Shown: positions 15,556 through 23,997, counted from the stretch's first letter. The stretch: 25,931 nucleotides of DNA from Anaerolineales bacterium UBA4823 (GCA_002402275.1 DHFN01000162.1:1-25931), one strand, 5' to 3'. The notes: generated by a model from the letters alone, not told the origin. Translations and numbers: made by a program.

Positions 15556-15798
15556 TTACTCCCTCACAAATCCGAAAATGTTTTCTTCTTGACCAGAAGA
15601 AATTATTTCGATAAAACTAATTCGGTGAATAGGCCAAATTCCTTGAATGGCATCATTAGACAGATAGGGCAAATCTTTTCCATCTTTTGTACGGGGATTA
15701 TTTACGATAATAAGATTATCTGTGGGGGTTGGTATATCATCTATCTCACCAACTATTGGATCTGCATTGGTTATGTGAATGATAACTGTATAAGCCAT
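15556..15798 (-). CDS. Small conserved-looking protein of unknown function, embedded in the kinase/regulator operon
   Basis: An 80-residue acidic protein that I do not recognise. Predicted mostly beta: an opening strand MAYTVIIHI, a GEIDDIPTPTDN turn, LIIVNNPRTKDGK, and a last strand after IHRISFIEI. The overall pattern, short beta strands with a closing I-x-x-I-x-F-I-E-I strand, resembles a small barrel such as an Sm-like or PilZ-like fold, but this is only an impression. It is real because GGAG lies 7 nt before the ATG, because it sits 27 nt after the PP2C gene, and because its last codons supply the ribosome site of the next gene, 4 nt away. No membrane segment or cysteine. It may act as an adaptor in the pathway. 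Confidence 0.8.
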   Translation of the reverse strand: MAYTVIIHITNADPIVGEIDDIPTPTDNLIIVNNPRTKDGKDLPYLSNDAIQGIWPIHRISFIEIISSGQEENIFGFVRE

Positions 15799-15825
15799 GA
15801 ACTTACTCCATAAAAAGGAGAAAAT

Positions 15826-16704
15826 TTATCCATTAAATTTTACCAGAATTACCGAAATATTATCAGGTCCTCCAGCTTCATTTGCGGCCTGGATTAAATG
15901 ATTACATAAAATTTGGATTGGAGAGTTTTTCAGCATAATTTCAGTGATGGATTGATCAGAGATAACACTCCAAAGTCCATCAGAGCAAATCAAAAGGTAA
16001 CCCGCCTCTGGAATCGGGAAAGAATTAATGTCCACTTCTAATGGTTCATTTTGACCGAGAGCGCGATACAGGACATTCCGTTGGGGGTGATGGAGTGCCT
16101 GTTTTTCATTAATTTGACCTAATTCGATCAGGCGGTTCACTAAAGAGTGATCACGGGTGTACCGTTTAATTTCTCCATTTAATCCAATCGAATATGCGCG
16201 CGTATCACCAACATGAGCGATGGTTAAATAACTCCCAAAAAGGATACATGCTGTTAATGTCGTTCCTCCACCGGTAGCATGCCGTAAAACTTCTGTGTGG
16301 GCAGTGAGGAATGCTTCATTTAGAAGATTCTGCAATGAGTTTTGAGGGGTTGGACGAGAAGGATCCATATAAGGAATCAATATTTTCTCGGTAATGGTTG
16401 CGGTTATTGAACCGATAGCCAGTTTGCTGGCAATTTCCCCGTGGAGGTGACCTCCCATCCCGTCAGCGATTGCAAAAAAACCGAATGAGCGCATGCTATC
16501 TTGCAATGATAGTGAGCTGGATAATGTAATTAATGTATCTTCGTTTTGATCTCTTTGTAACCCGGGTGACTGGGCAGATGCATATATGAATTGAGGAATA
16601 TTAATGATAGACTGCCAATCAGCCAGGTTCATATCTTGATTGGGGTTTTGGTTTGATGAAATGGTCTTCTCTTTCTGAGAAGTTCGTTGAAATGGTGATT
16701 TCAC
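15826..16704 (-). CDS. PP2C-family protein phosphatase (PPM, Stp/PrpC type)
   Basis: A metal-dependent Ser/Thr phosphatase, the natural antagonist of the kinase encoded just upstream. The catalytic domain (about 38-292) shows RDQNED (51-56), DGMGGH (81-86, Asp81), GGGTTLTA (145-152), HVGDTRAY (164-171), DHS (185-187), SDGLWSV (241-247, Asp242) and GGPDN (278-282, Asp281). Metal-binding aspartates and the phosphate-contact Arg51 are all present, so it should be active. A polar N-terminal tail of about 37 residues precedes the domain. The start is GTG at 16704 with AGGA about 10 nt upstream; ATG at codon 25 is an alternative. No membrane helix. The gap to the kinase gene is 15 nt. Confidence 0.95.
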   Translation of the reverse strand: MKSPFQRTSQKEKTISSNQNPNQDMNLADWQSIINIPQFIYASAQSPGLQRDQNEDTLITLSSSLSLQDSMRSFGFFAIADGMGGHLHGEIASKLAIGSITATITEKILIPYMDPSRPTPQNSLQNLLNEAFLTAHTEVLRHATGGGTTLTACILFGSYLTIAHVGDTRAYSIGLNGEIKRYTRDHSLVNRLIELGQINEKQALHHPQRNVLYRALGQNEPLEVDINSFPIPEAGYLLICSDGLWSVISDQSITEIMLKNSPIQILCNHLIQAANEAGGPDNISVILVKFNG

Positions 16705-16719
16705 TTTAATTAATTCCTG

Positions 16720-18618
16720 TCATGAAGAATTGATTTGGAGAGCATAAACCTTTTTGTCAGTTGATCCAATAAAGAGGACGTTTCCAGATATCACGGGTGT
16801 ACTCGTGATCGCGCCGCCGGTTTGGTATTTCCAAATGAGGTTTCCAGTAATTCCATCGAGGCAATAAACAAAATGGTCTACCGAACCAAAATAAACTCGA
16901 TCATTCTCTACAATAGCTGAGCCAGTTATTTGATTTTGAGCTTCATATTGCCAAATGGTTTTCCCATTATGCATGTCGAGGCAGTAAAAGTTACTATCTG
17001 AAGAACCAATGTAAAGATAGTCTTTAAAAAGACAAGGAGTTGAAATAGTTGCTCTCCCTAAGTGGGTTCGCCAGAGCATCCAACCGGTTTTGATATCCAG
17101 AGCATAAACATTGCCATCCATAGATCCAAAATATACTGAATTCTTTTCGGCGACCGAAGATCCGGTAATACTTTTTTTTGCTTTAAAACGCCAGTGGATG
17201 GATCCCCTAAAATCGAGACAAAAAAAATCACCATATTCCGTGCCAAAATAAATGCCATCATCGTAGATGAGGGGGGTTGAACGGATTGGTGAACCAGCAT
17301 CTAATTTCCAACTTGGATTGCCACTGTTCAGGTTTACTGCATGGAGGTTGCAATCATCCGATCCAATAAAAATATGCCCCCCCGAAAAAGCTGGGGAAGA
17401 CCAAATTGGACCTTGAGTGTAATAGGTATAATTGATTTTGCCATTGCGATGGTACAAAACATAAAGACGGTGATCTGCCGATGTAAAAACAACATTGCTT
17501 TCGACAATAATTGGACGGCTGACAACCGCTCCGTCGGTTTGGTAGAGCCAGATCAATTCTCCACTATGGATATCCAGGCAATACAGGTTATGATCATAGG
17601 AACCGATAAAAACTGATTGTTCGAATATAGAAAGATTTCCACGAATCTCGTCTTGAGTTGAAAATTCCCAGAGCAGTTTTACATTGGTAGAAAAGAGGGA
17701 CGCTAGATTTCCTTCGCTTACTTGAACTTGTGGTTGGGTTGAATTAAGTCCCTCTAAAGCATTCTTCATATCGAGAGCACTTGTAAAGCGATCTTCTGGA
17801 TTATATTGTAAAGCTTTAAGAATAATGGATTCTAATTCAGGACTCACCTCGGGGTTATATTGTCTGATTGGACGTTCCCCAAATGAAAAAGGTGGTTCCA
17901 AGCGAGGATCTTTTTGGGACAGAACATGATGCAAGGTAGCACCCAATGCATAAATATCAGCTAAATGGGTAGCTTCACCACGATATTGTTCTGGAGGAGA
18001 GTAACCTTCGGTGCCAATCATGGTTCCCTTTTGTTCCCCACGAAATGGTTTGGCTATCCCAAAATCAATTAACATCACCCGATTGTATTGATTGATCATC
18101 ACATTGGATGGTTTCATATCCCGGAAGATGATCGGCTCAGGTTCATGGGTGTGTAAATAATGCAAAACATCACAAATTTCAATTGCCCATTGGACAATTT
18201 TAGGGATAGGTATATTATCTTTACTTAATCCTTCTAATGTATTGCCATTAATGAGCTCCATCACCAGATAGGACCGATCCTGGGCGGTAAAATAATCAAA
18301 GATCCGTGGGATGGCTGGGTGATCCAATGTGGCGAGAAGGTCAGCTTCACGTTCGAAATTACGAATGATTGAGTTGCGCACCGCCGTATCGTGGGTTTGA
18401 ATGATCATTTCCTTAACCGCTACATATTTAACCACGTTGGGGAAATGTAAATCTCTTGCTCGGTAAACTGCACCCATCCCCCCTATACCTAAGATATCTT
18501 CGATCAAGTAGCGACTGGCAATCGTAGCTCCGATATTTAATTGGGCAGTCCCAAAATTGGCGGAAGTTTTATCTTTCGGATTTGTATGCGGGTTGTTCCA
18601 ATCGTCGGTCATATTCAT
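16720..18618 (-). CDS. Soluble Ser/Thr kinase with C-terminal eight-repeat PQQ-type beta-propeller
   Basis: A 632-residue Hanks-type kinase. The kinase domain spans about 35-292: Gly-loop LGIGGMGAVY (43-52), Lys69 (VAVKE), catalytic loop FRDMKPSN (165-172), DFG (185-187) and PPE (208-210). From about 313 to 630 there are eight PQQ-like repeats of the form GSxDxxxYxLDxxxGxxxW. The aromatic marks are at 317, 357, 397, 437, 476, 516, 556 and 596, a 39-40 residue period. The lone Trp317 strand before the first full unit, and a last unit lacking its Trp, imply ring closure by N- and C-terminal strands. There is no membrane helix between kinase and propeller, so the propeller is predicted to be cytosolic, where it may bind a partner or ligand. 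First gene of the operon. Confidence 0.95.
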   Translation of the reverse strand: MNMTDDWNNPHTNPKDKTSANFGTAQLNIGATIASRYLIEDILGIGGMGAVYRARDLHFPNVVKYVAVKEMIIQTHDTAVRNSIIRNFEREADLLATLDHPAIPRIFDYFTAQDRSYLVMELINGNTLEGLSKDNIPIPKIVQWAIEICDVLHYLHTHEPEPIIFRDMKPSNVMINQYNRVMLIDFGIAKPFRGEQKGTMIGTEGYSPPEQYRGEATHLADIYALGATLHHVLSQKDPRLEPPFSFGERPIRQYNPEVSPELESIILKALQYNPEDRFTSALDMKNALEGLNSTQPQVQVSEGNLASLFSTNVKLLWEFSTQDEIRGNLSIFEQSVFIGSYDHNLYCLDIHSGELIWLYQTDGAVVSRPIIVESNVVFTSADHRLYVLYHRNGKINYTYYTQGPIWSSPAFSGGHIFIGSDDCNLHAVNLNSGNPSWKLDAGSPIRSTPLIYDDGIYFGTEYGDFFCLDFRGSIHWRFKAKKSITGSSVAEKNSVYFGSMDGNVYALDIKTGWMLWRTHLGRATISTPCLFKDYLYIGSSDSNFYCLDMHNGKTIWQYEAQNQITGSAIVENDRVYFGSVDHFVYCLDGITGNLIWKYQTGGAITSTPVISGNVLFIGSTDKKVYALQINSS

Positions 18619-18623
18619 CTTGA

Positions 18624-18652
18624 ATGATACTCGAAAAAAAGGAATCTGTTGA
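18624..18652 (-). promoter_or_regulatory. Putative promoter of the kinase-phosphatase-regulator operon
   Basis: On the minus strand, TCAACA (18652-18647) and TATCAT (18629-18624) are 17 nt apart. The -10 box ends only 5 nt before the ATG at 18618 and no ribosome site is visible. The transcript is therefore likely leaderless or nearly so. It is divergent from the purB promoter within a 99-nt intergenic region. Confidence 0.42.
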
Positions 18653-18679
18653 TATGAAATTTGTTTTAGTCTTATTGGC

Positions 18680-18708
18680 TATACAAACCAACCGGGGATA
18701 AGTATAAT
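18680..18708 (+). promoter_or_regulatory. purB promoter, probably leaderless
   Basis: TATACA (18680-18685) and a perfect TATAAT (18703-18708) are separated by 17 nt. The start codon at 18718 begins 9 nt after the -10 box and no ribosome site is seen, so the mRNA should have 0-3 nt of leader. A second in-frame ATG follows directly at 18721. Confidence 0.6.
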
Positions 18709-18717
18709 TCATTATAG

Positions 18718-20118
18718 ATGATGGACAATATTGATTCAAGTTATCGTTCTCCTTTCTCTTGGCGTTATGGCTCCCAAGAAATGCGCCAAATTTGGGGTGA
18801 ATTGAATAAACATCACCTGTGGCGCAAACTATGGGTAGTTTTAGCGGAGACCCAAGCAGAATTCAGGATTGTTTCTTCTGCTCAGGTGCAGGATTTACGC
18901 GACCATGTGGATCAGGTTGATTTACACCGCTCACTTGAAATTGAAGCGGAGATCCATCACGATCTGATGGCAGAGATCAGGGCGTATGCGGAACAATGTC
19001 CAATTGGGGGAGGAATCATACACCTGGGTGCAACCTCAATGGATATCAAAGACAATGCCGATGGATTGAGAGTTCGCCAATCCCTTCTACTCACCCAAAA
19101 AGCATTGGCAGAATTGTTAAAGGTGCTTGGGGATCGAATTGAGGCAAATGCTGATTTGCCCATTCTGGCATTCACTCATCTTCAACCGGCTGAGCCTACG
19201 ACATTGGGTTATCGTCTGGCGCAATATGGACAGGACTTATTAGAGGATTATCACACAATCGTCCGAGTTAATGCTGAGCTTCGCCTGAAAGGCTTCCGTG
19301 GTGCTGTGGGGAATAGCGCCTCATTCACAGAATTATTAGGAAAAGATCGTCTCGATGAGTTTAATCAGCGGGCTGCGGAAAAATTAGGCTTCCTTATCTT
19401 TGATGTTGTTACTCAAGTTTATCCAAGGAAACAGGATTATCGAGTTGCCTGTGCTCTAGCAGGTTTGGGGGCTTCGTTACACCGTTTTGCTTTGGATTGG
19501 CGTTTGCTGCAATCTATGTCAATCGGTGAATGGTCAGAACCTTTTGATGAAAAACAGGTGGGATCATCAGCGATGCCTTTTAAGCGCAATCCGATCAATG
19601 CTGAAAAAATTGATTCGCTTGCCAGGCTGCTGGCACAATATCCCCGTTTGGCATGGGACAATGCTGCCAATTCTTTGCTGGAAAATACTTTAGACGATTC
19701 GGCAAACCGGCGAACCATGCTACCGGAAATGTTCTTGATCAGTGATGAACTCTTGAATACCCTAACCCAGTTGGTGAAAGGGATGGTCATTTATCCGGAT
19801 ATCATCCAAAAAAATCTAGAGCAATATGCCCCTTTTGCCGCAACCGAACGATTAATCATGACTGCAACAAAATCAGGGTTAAACCGTCAGCTAATCCACG
19901 AAGAATTGCGCCGGCTTTCGATGCAAGCCTGGGAAGAAGTAAAGCGCGGATACCCGAACCCATTACTCGATTTAATCTTAAACGATGAGATGATCCGAAA
20001 GGCTATAAATGAAAGCCAAATTCGCGAATTGATGCGGGTAGAGCAATACATTGGGGATGCTCCCCAGAGAGCCAGAAAATTAAGTGAGAAGATTCGCCAA
20101 GAAATAACTCAGGTCTGA
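18718..20118 (+). CDS. purB: Adenylosuccinate lyase (purine biosynthesis)
   Basis: Cleaves fumarate from SAICAR and from adenylosuccinate, two steps of purine synthesis, as a cytosolic homotetramer of the fumarase/aspartase superfamily. Seen: the HLGATSMDI region (102-110), the TH-x-QPAEPTT region with the general-acid His154 (AFTHLQPAEP), and the superfamily signature SSAMPFKRNP (283-292) carrying the catalytic serine loop. It has 466 residues, similar to the usual 430-480. The SSAMPFKRNP signature separates it from argininosuccinate lyase and fumarase. Start at 18718 (ATGATG) next to the predicted transcript start. It is divergent from the kinase operon and converges on the aldo/keto reductase gene. 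The 79-nt gap at 20119-20197 has no convincing terminator. Confidence 0.97.
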   Translation: MMDNIDSSYRSPFSWRYGSQEMRQIWGELNKHHLWRKLWVVLAETQAEFRIVSSAQVQDLRDHVDQVDLHRSLEIEAEIHHDLMAEIRAYAEQCPIGGGIIHLGATSMDIKDNADGLRVRQSLLLTQKALAELLKVLGDRIEANADLPILAFTHLQPAEPTTLGYRLAQYGQDLLEDYHTIVRVNAELRLKGFRGAVGNSASFTELLGKDRLDEFNQRAAEKLGFLIFDVVTQVYPRKQDYRVACALAGLGASLHRFALDWRLLQSMSIGEWSEPFDEKQVGSSAMPFKRNPINAEKIDSLARLLAQYPRLAWDNAANSLLENTLDDSANRRTMLPEMFLISDELLNTLTQLVKGMVIYPDIIQKNLEQYAPFAATERLIMTATKSGLNRQLIHEELRRLSMQAWEEVKRGYPNPLLDLILNDEMIRKAINESQIRELMRVEQYIGDAPQRARKLSEKIRQEITQV

Positions 20119-20197
20119 ATTTGGATTTTTCACATAGGTTTGCCTGGGCTATGAATAACTATTCTATTTAAATTGTTAGGTAAATTTACGTGATTCC

Positions 20198-21190
20198 TCA
20201 CCGTAAATCTTCTTCTGGTTTGGGTTTATTGCCCAAGATTGCTTCGATTTTATCCAGAATTTCGGGGGTTAGTTGTTTAGCCACTTCGACTGCTTGCATG
20301 TTTTCGGTTACCTGCTCCACTCGGGATGCCCCGGTGATGACGGTGCTGACGTGGGGATTCTTGAGGCACCATGCCAGTGCCAATTGAGGTAAGCTGCAAC
20401 CTAGATCACGCGCTAAGCCAGCCAACTGTTTCACAATTTCGATTTTCTTTTCGAAATCCTCGCCGGAAAATTGCTTGCGTAACCAGTCAAAACCAGCTAA
20501 ATTTACCCGTGTGCCCTCGGGAATACCTTCATTGTATTTTCCGGTTAATAAACCGCTGGCTAACGGGCTCCAAATTGTCGTTCCTAAACCAAAAGAACGA
20601 TAGAGTGGCGCATATTCAACTTCTACACGATAGCGATGGAACATATTATATTCGGGTTGTTCCATTAGGGGTGGGATCAAGTGCTCCCGATGAGCCACTC
20701 CATAGGCTTCCATAATTTGAGCTGCTGACCATTCACTGGTTCCCCAATAGAATGCTTTTCCTTGCTGGATAATCAGATTCATTGTCCAGACTGTTTCTTC
20801 AATGGGAGTGTATAGATCAGGACGATGACAAAAGATCAAGTCCACATAATCCATTTGCAATCGTTCCAAAGAGGAGTTGATCCCTTCCAATAGATGTTTG
20901 CGGGATAAGCCGGTGTCATTGACACCTTTTCCGCCCCAAAATAGTTTAGACGAGATCACCAGGTCGGAGCGTTTCCATCCAATTTTCTTAATTACATTTC
21001 CCATCATTGTCTCTGCTTGTCCATTGGCATAGGACTCGGCGTTATCAAAGAAATTTACTCCAGCATCATAAGCAGCTTTCATACATTCCAGTGCGGTATT
21101 TTCACCGAGCTGATTGGCGAATGTAACCCAAGCGCCGAAAGATAAAGCGGAGATTTTCAATCCTGATTTCCCTAAAAAACGATATTCCAT
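20198..21190 (-). CDS. Aldo/keto reductase, potassium-channel-beta-subunit-like
   Basis: A 330-residue NADPH-dependent oxidoreductase with a TIM-barrel fold. The AKR catalytic tetrad is Asp49 and Tyr54 (FDNAESYANGQAE), Lys82 (ISSKLFW) and His122 (FCHRPD). The NADPH-binding segments WSPLASGLLTGKY and VITGASRVEQV near the C-terminus fit the Kv-beta/YghZ group. The start is ATG at 21190, because GGAGGT lies 7 nt before it. Upstream in-frame TTG codons would contain this ribosome site. It is the last gene of the cinA operon, 19 nt after the IMPase-like gene. The physiological substrate is unknown; small aldehydes or methylglyoxal are typical for the group. Confidence 0.95.
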   Translation of the reverse strand: MEYRFLGKSGLKISALSFGAWVTFANQLGENTALECMKAAYDAGVNFFDNAESYANGQAETMMGNVIKKIGWKRSDLVISSKLFWGGKGVNDTGLSRKHLLEGINSSLERLQMDYVDLIFCHRPDLYTPIEETVWTMNLIIQQGKAFYWGTSEWSAAQIMEAYGVAHREHLIPPLMEQPEYNMFHRYRVEVEYAPLYRSFGLGTTIWSPLASGLLTGKYNEGIPEGTRVNLAGFDWLRKQFSGEDFEKKIEIVKQLAGLARDLGCSLPQLALAWCLKNPHVSTVITGASRVEQVTENMQAVEVAKQLTPEILDKIEAILGNKPKPEEDLR

Positions 21191-21209
21191 GATATTTACC
21201 TCCAAAATC

Positions 21210-22010
21210 TTATTCTTTAATTTTAATTTTATTTAAGGCTTCATTAAACCACAACTCTGAAGCAGAAGCAATTACTGGATAATCTTTGGTTTGATAATCC
21301 AGGTCGTTTTGGATAGGGAACGGTTGTTCACCATGAATTACTCCAATAACTCCTCCCGCTTGGGGAATTAATACCCAGGCTGCTGCCAGATCCCATATTT
21401 TTGCGGTGGCTTCAAATGCATCCCGTGCAACCCCTCTGGCTACACTAGAAAGTGAATAACCTGCAGACCCAAAAATCCGGGTTTTATAACGGAGGTTCAC
21501 CTGATAATCACGAAAAGTGCGGGAGCAACAAGAAAAGATTGTTAAGGTACTTAAGTCACCTTCTTTTTCAACCCGGATCGGTCTTTGGTTAAGGGTAGGT
21601 AACGATCCTATTGCAGTTTGATAAAGCTCGTCTAATAGCGGAAAATATTGGACAGATATAACGGGGTAGCCATCTATGATTCTGGTGATTAAAATTCCCC
21701 AATGTACCAGACCCAGAACAAAATTAGTTGTTCCATCCAGAGGATCTATAATCCAGCCAGACACGGAAGGATTATTTTTAAATTGTGGGTTAAGTTCTTC
21801 GCTTATTAAATAATCTTGCGGATATGATTGGCTAATGGAATTCCGAATGAATATATCCACCGCAAGATCAGCTTCGGTGACCAGAGAGCGATCGGTTTTG
21901 CGGGTTGGATGAAAATTATTTTGGTGAAAAAAATCGAGCAGGATTTTTCCGCTCTCCAAACAAAGCTGGGTTGCAAATTCTAGATCTTTGGATAATTCAT
22001 TATTTGTCAT
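21210..22010 (-). CDS. Inositol monophosphatase family protein
   Basis: A Mg2+-dependent phosphatase of the IMPase/FIG superfamily; substrates in the family include inositol phosphate, histidinol phosphate and 3',5'-bisphosphates. Metal-site motifs: ISEE (69-72), IDPLDGTTNF (88-97, Asp89 and Asp92) and the C-terminal AKIWDLAAAWVL (203-214) with Asp207, followed by QAGG. It has 266 residues, typical. All metal ligands are present. The gene starts 7 nt after the amidohydrolase stop codon and has no strong ribosome site, so translational coupling is likely. Which phosphate ester it cleaves cannot be told from the sequence. Confidence 0.94.
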   Translation of the reverse strand: MTNNELSKDLEFATQLCLESGKILLDFFHQNNFHPTRKTDRSLVTEADLAVDIFIRNSISQSYPQDYLISEELNPQFKNNPSVSGWIIDPLDGTTNFVLGLVHWGILITRIIDGYPVISVQYFPLLDELYQTAIGSLPTLNQRPIRVEKEGDLSTLTIFSCCSRTFRDYQVNLRYKTRIFGSAGYSLSSVARGVARDAFEATAKIWDLAAAWVLIPQAGGVIGVIHGEQPFPIQNDLDYQTKDYPVIASASELWFNEALNKIKIKE

Positions 22011-22017
22011 GAGCTGC

Positions 22018-23997
22018 TTATAGCGGAAAAACCATTTCTATATAGTCTTTGGTAACATTGAGATCGGGTGAAGCTCCAAGTGATTTTATGAGACTGGCAG
22101 CCACCTCTGCTTTGTGTTCGGCATCCCGTTTACTCCAGGTACGGCTTTTCACCTCTAGAAAATAACCTAAATCGGGCGCTTCGATATGATCTAGATTGAT
22201 ATAAAATTCAGTCCCCTGGTAGAGGACCCTCCAGCGTAAACGATCTTTATTGATCGAGACTTCTTGAACTGGCTTGAAATATTCACGGTAAAAACGTAAG
22301 CTGTGAGTGGCTGGTGCGATAAATCGACTCCTCGATAACAAGACATCTTCATCGAATTTTGCCTCACGGGCTTTCCCTAGTAAGGTTAAACGATAACGTA
22401 CATTGGAAATCTGCCCTTTTTCATCAACTATTTCGTCTTCGCGATATCGTAAATAACCCTGATCGGGATCGGGGAATATAAAATATGTATCGTATTCATG
22501 ATAATGACGGGTATAAAGGATTTCTAACTGATTATGATGGATTGCTTCTAATATGGGTTGTGGATCGGTGAGATGGACTTTAACCTGTACTTCGAAACTT
22601 TCACCTTCTGCAGCTCCTCCTATTGCTATGAGTTTGGATAAAATTGATTTTTCTCTTTGGATGAGGAATGTATCGATCTTTTTGGCATATTCTTGGGCAG
22701 CCAGGTGTAAGTCGTCCTCACGGAGGGTGGTTAACTGATGGTTTTGCATTAGCCATTTTCCATCCACCATCACATCGGTAACGTCATTTTTGTTGCTGGC
22801 ATAGACAATTTGAGCGTAGATATTTTGAGGATCACGCTGAAAGCGGGGGATGTTATGAATAGGGGTAATGTCAATCAGAATTAAATCTGCTCGTTTTCCA
22901 ACTTCAAGTGAGCCGGTAAGATGACCAATGTGCATGGCGTTTGCACCTAGGCGGGTTGCCATACTCAATGCTTGGGTGGCTGGCAATGCAGTCGGGTCAC
23001 CCGTGGAACCCTTAGCGAGGAAAGCAGCCAGGCGGATTTCTTCGAACATATCTAGGTCATTATTGGAAGCAGGTCCATCGGTTCCAATTCCGACATTTAA
23101 TCCACTATCCAGCATTTTTTGAATTGGCGCAAAACCTGAGGCTAACTTCAGATTTGACGAGGGGTTATGGGCAACCCCAGCTTTATGATGGAAAAGAGTT
23201 TTAATTTCACCATCATCAACATGAACACAATGAGCAGCCAAAACTTTGGCGTCGAAGAGGTTTTGTTTTTTGACATAAGGTATAACCGGCATCCCATGTT
23301 CCGTACGGGATTGTTCAACCTCGCTGACGGTTTCAGCCAGATGGGTGTGCAGGGGAATATCAAATTCCACAGCTAAAACTGCTGTGGCTTGTAAGATTTC
23401 ATCAGTACAGGTATAGGGTGCATGGGGGGCGACCGAGGGAATAATCAAGGGATGATCAGACCAGCGCTGGATGAAGTCGCGCGCTAATGCTAGAGATTCT
23501 TCGTAATACCGGGCATCGGGTGCGGGAAATTTCATCACTGTTTGGGAACAAACTGCGCGCAAACCCGCTTGAGCGGTTGCCCTGGCAACATGTTCTTCGA
23601 AATAATACATATCAGCAAAACTAGTAACGCCAGAACGGATAAGTTCAACACAAGCGATACGGGTTCCCAGTTCTACAAAATCAGGAGATACAAATTCTCG
23701 TTCGACTGGCATCATAAATCCTAATAGCCAGACATCCAGACGCAAATCGTCGGCTAAACCACGTAATAGGGTCATTGGAACATGAGTATGGGCATTGACT
23801 AAACCAGGCATCAGGATTTTTCCCTGGCAGTCCTGGGTTACTTTTGCTTCATATTCACGTTTTAGGGTTAATTCATCTCCAACTGCTGCTATGGTGTTCC
23901 CTAGGACTGCCACAGCACCGGGTTCGTACTGATGGAGATCGCCATCCATTGTCAATACAATCGCATTGGTCAATAAAATATCTACAGGTTTTGTCAT
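22018..23997 (-). CDS. Amidohydrolase (MTA/SAH-deaminase type) fused to a CYTH-like domain
   Basis: The N-terminal part (about 1-440) is an amidohydrolase of the SsnA/MtaD deaminase group. Metal ligands are NAHTH (His70, His72), HTHLAE (His219, with Glu222), AAHCVH (His256) and GTDGPASNN (Asp307), consistent with deamination of 5'-methylthioadenosine, S-adenosylhomocysteine or a related base. The C-terminal part (about 463-659) looks like a CYTH triphosphate tunnel domain: EVQVKV (469-474), YDTYF (502-506), LRYRED, RYRL, RWRVLYQGTEFYINLD and LGYFLEVKSR (610-619). The ExExK signature reads E-x-Q-x-K, and the terminal ExE reads E-x-K, so triphosphatase activity is doubtful. About 659 residues against 430-470 for unfused members. 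AAGGAAA precedes the ATG; cinA lies 12 nt upstream. Confidence 0.9.
   Translation of the reverse strand: MTKPVDILLTNAIVLTMDGDLHQYEPGAVAVLGNTIAAVGDELTLKREYEAKVTQDCQGKILMPGLVNAHTHVPMTLLRGLADDLRLDVWLLGFMMPVEREFVSPDFVELGTRIACVELIRSGVTSFADMYYFEEHVARATAQAGLRAVCSQTVMKFPAPDARYYEESLALARDFIQRWSDHPLIIPSVAPHAPYTCTDEILQATAVLAVEFDIPLHTHLAETVSEVEQSRTEHGMPVIPYVKKQNLFDAKVLAAHCVHVDDGEIKTLFHHKAGVAHNPSSNLKLASGFAPIQKMLDSGLNVGIGTDGPASNNDLDMFEEIRLAAFLAKGSTGDPTALPATQALSMATRLGANAMHIGHLTGSLEVGKRADLILIDITPIHNIPRFQRDPQNIYAQIVYASNKNDVTDVMVDGKWLMQNHQLTTLREDDLHLAAQEYAKKIDTFLIQREKSILSKLIAIGGAAEGESFEVQVKVHLTDPQPILEAIHHNQLEILYTRHYHEYDTYFIFPDPDQGYLRYREDEIVDEKGQISNVRYRLTLLGKAREAKFDEDVLLSRSRFIAPATHSLRFYREYFKPVQEVSINKDRLRWRVLYQGTEFYINLDHIEAPDLGYFLEVKSRTWSKRDAEHKAEVAASLIKSLGASPDLNVTKDYIEMVFPL

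Noticed and set aside
15451..15813. Plus-strand frame of 120 codons across the regulator and 80-residue genes
   Set aside because: It has an Asn/Ile/Cys-rich shadow composition and runs against two coupled genes with good ribosome sites.
19437..19790. Minus-strand frame of 117 codons within purB
   Set aside because: Antisense shadow of the purB region carrying the family signature; no ribosome site or domain.
20132..20152. CATAG...CTATG hairpin between purB and the aldo/keto reductase gene
   Set aside because: Only 5 bp with a large loop and no T-run, so it is not a credible terminator.
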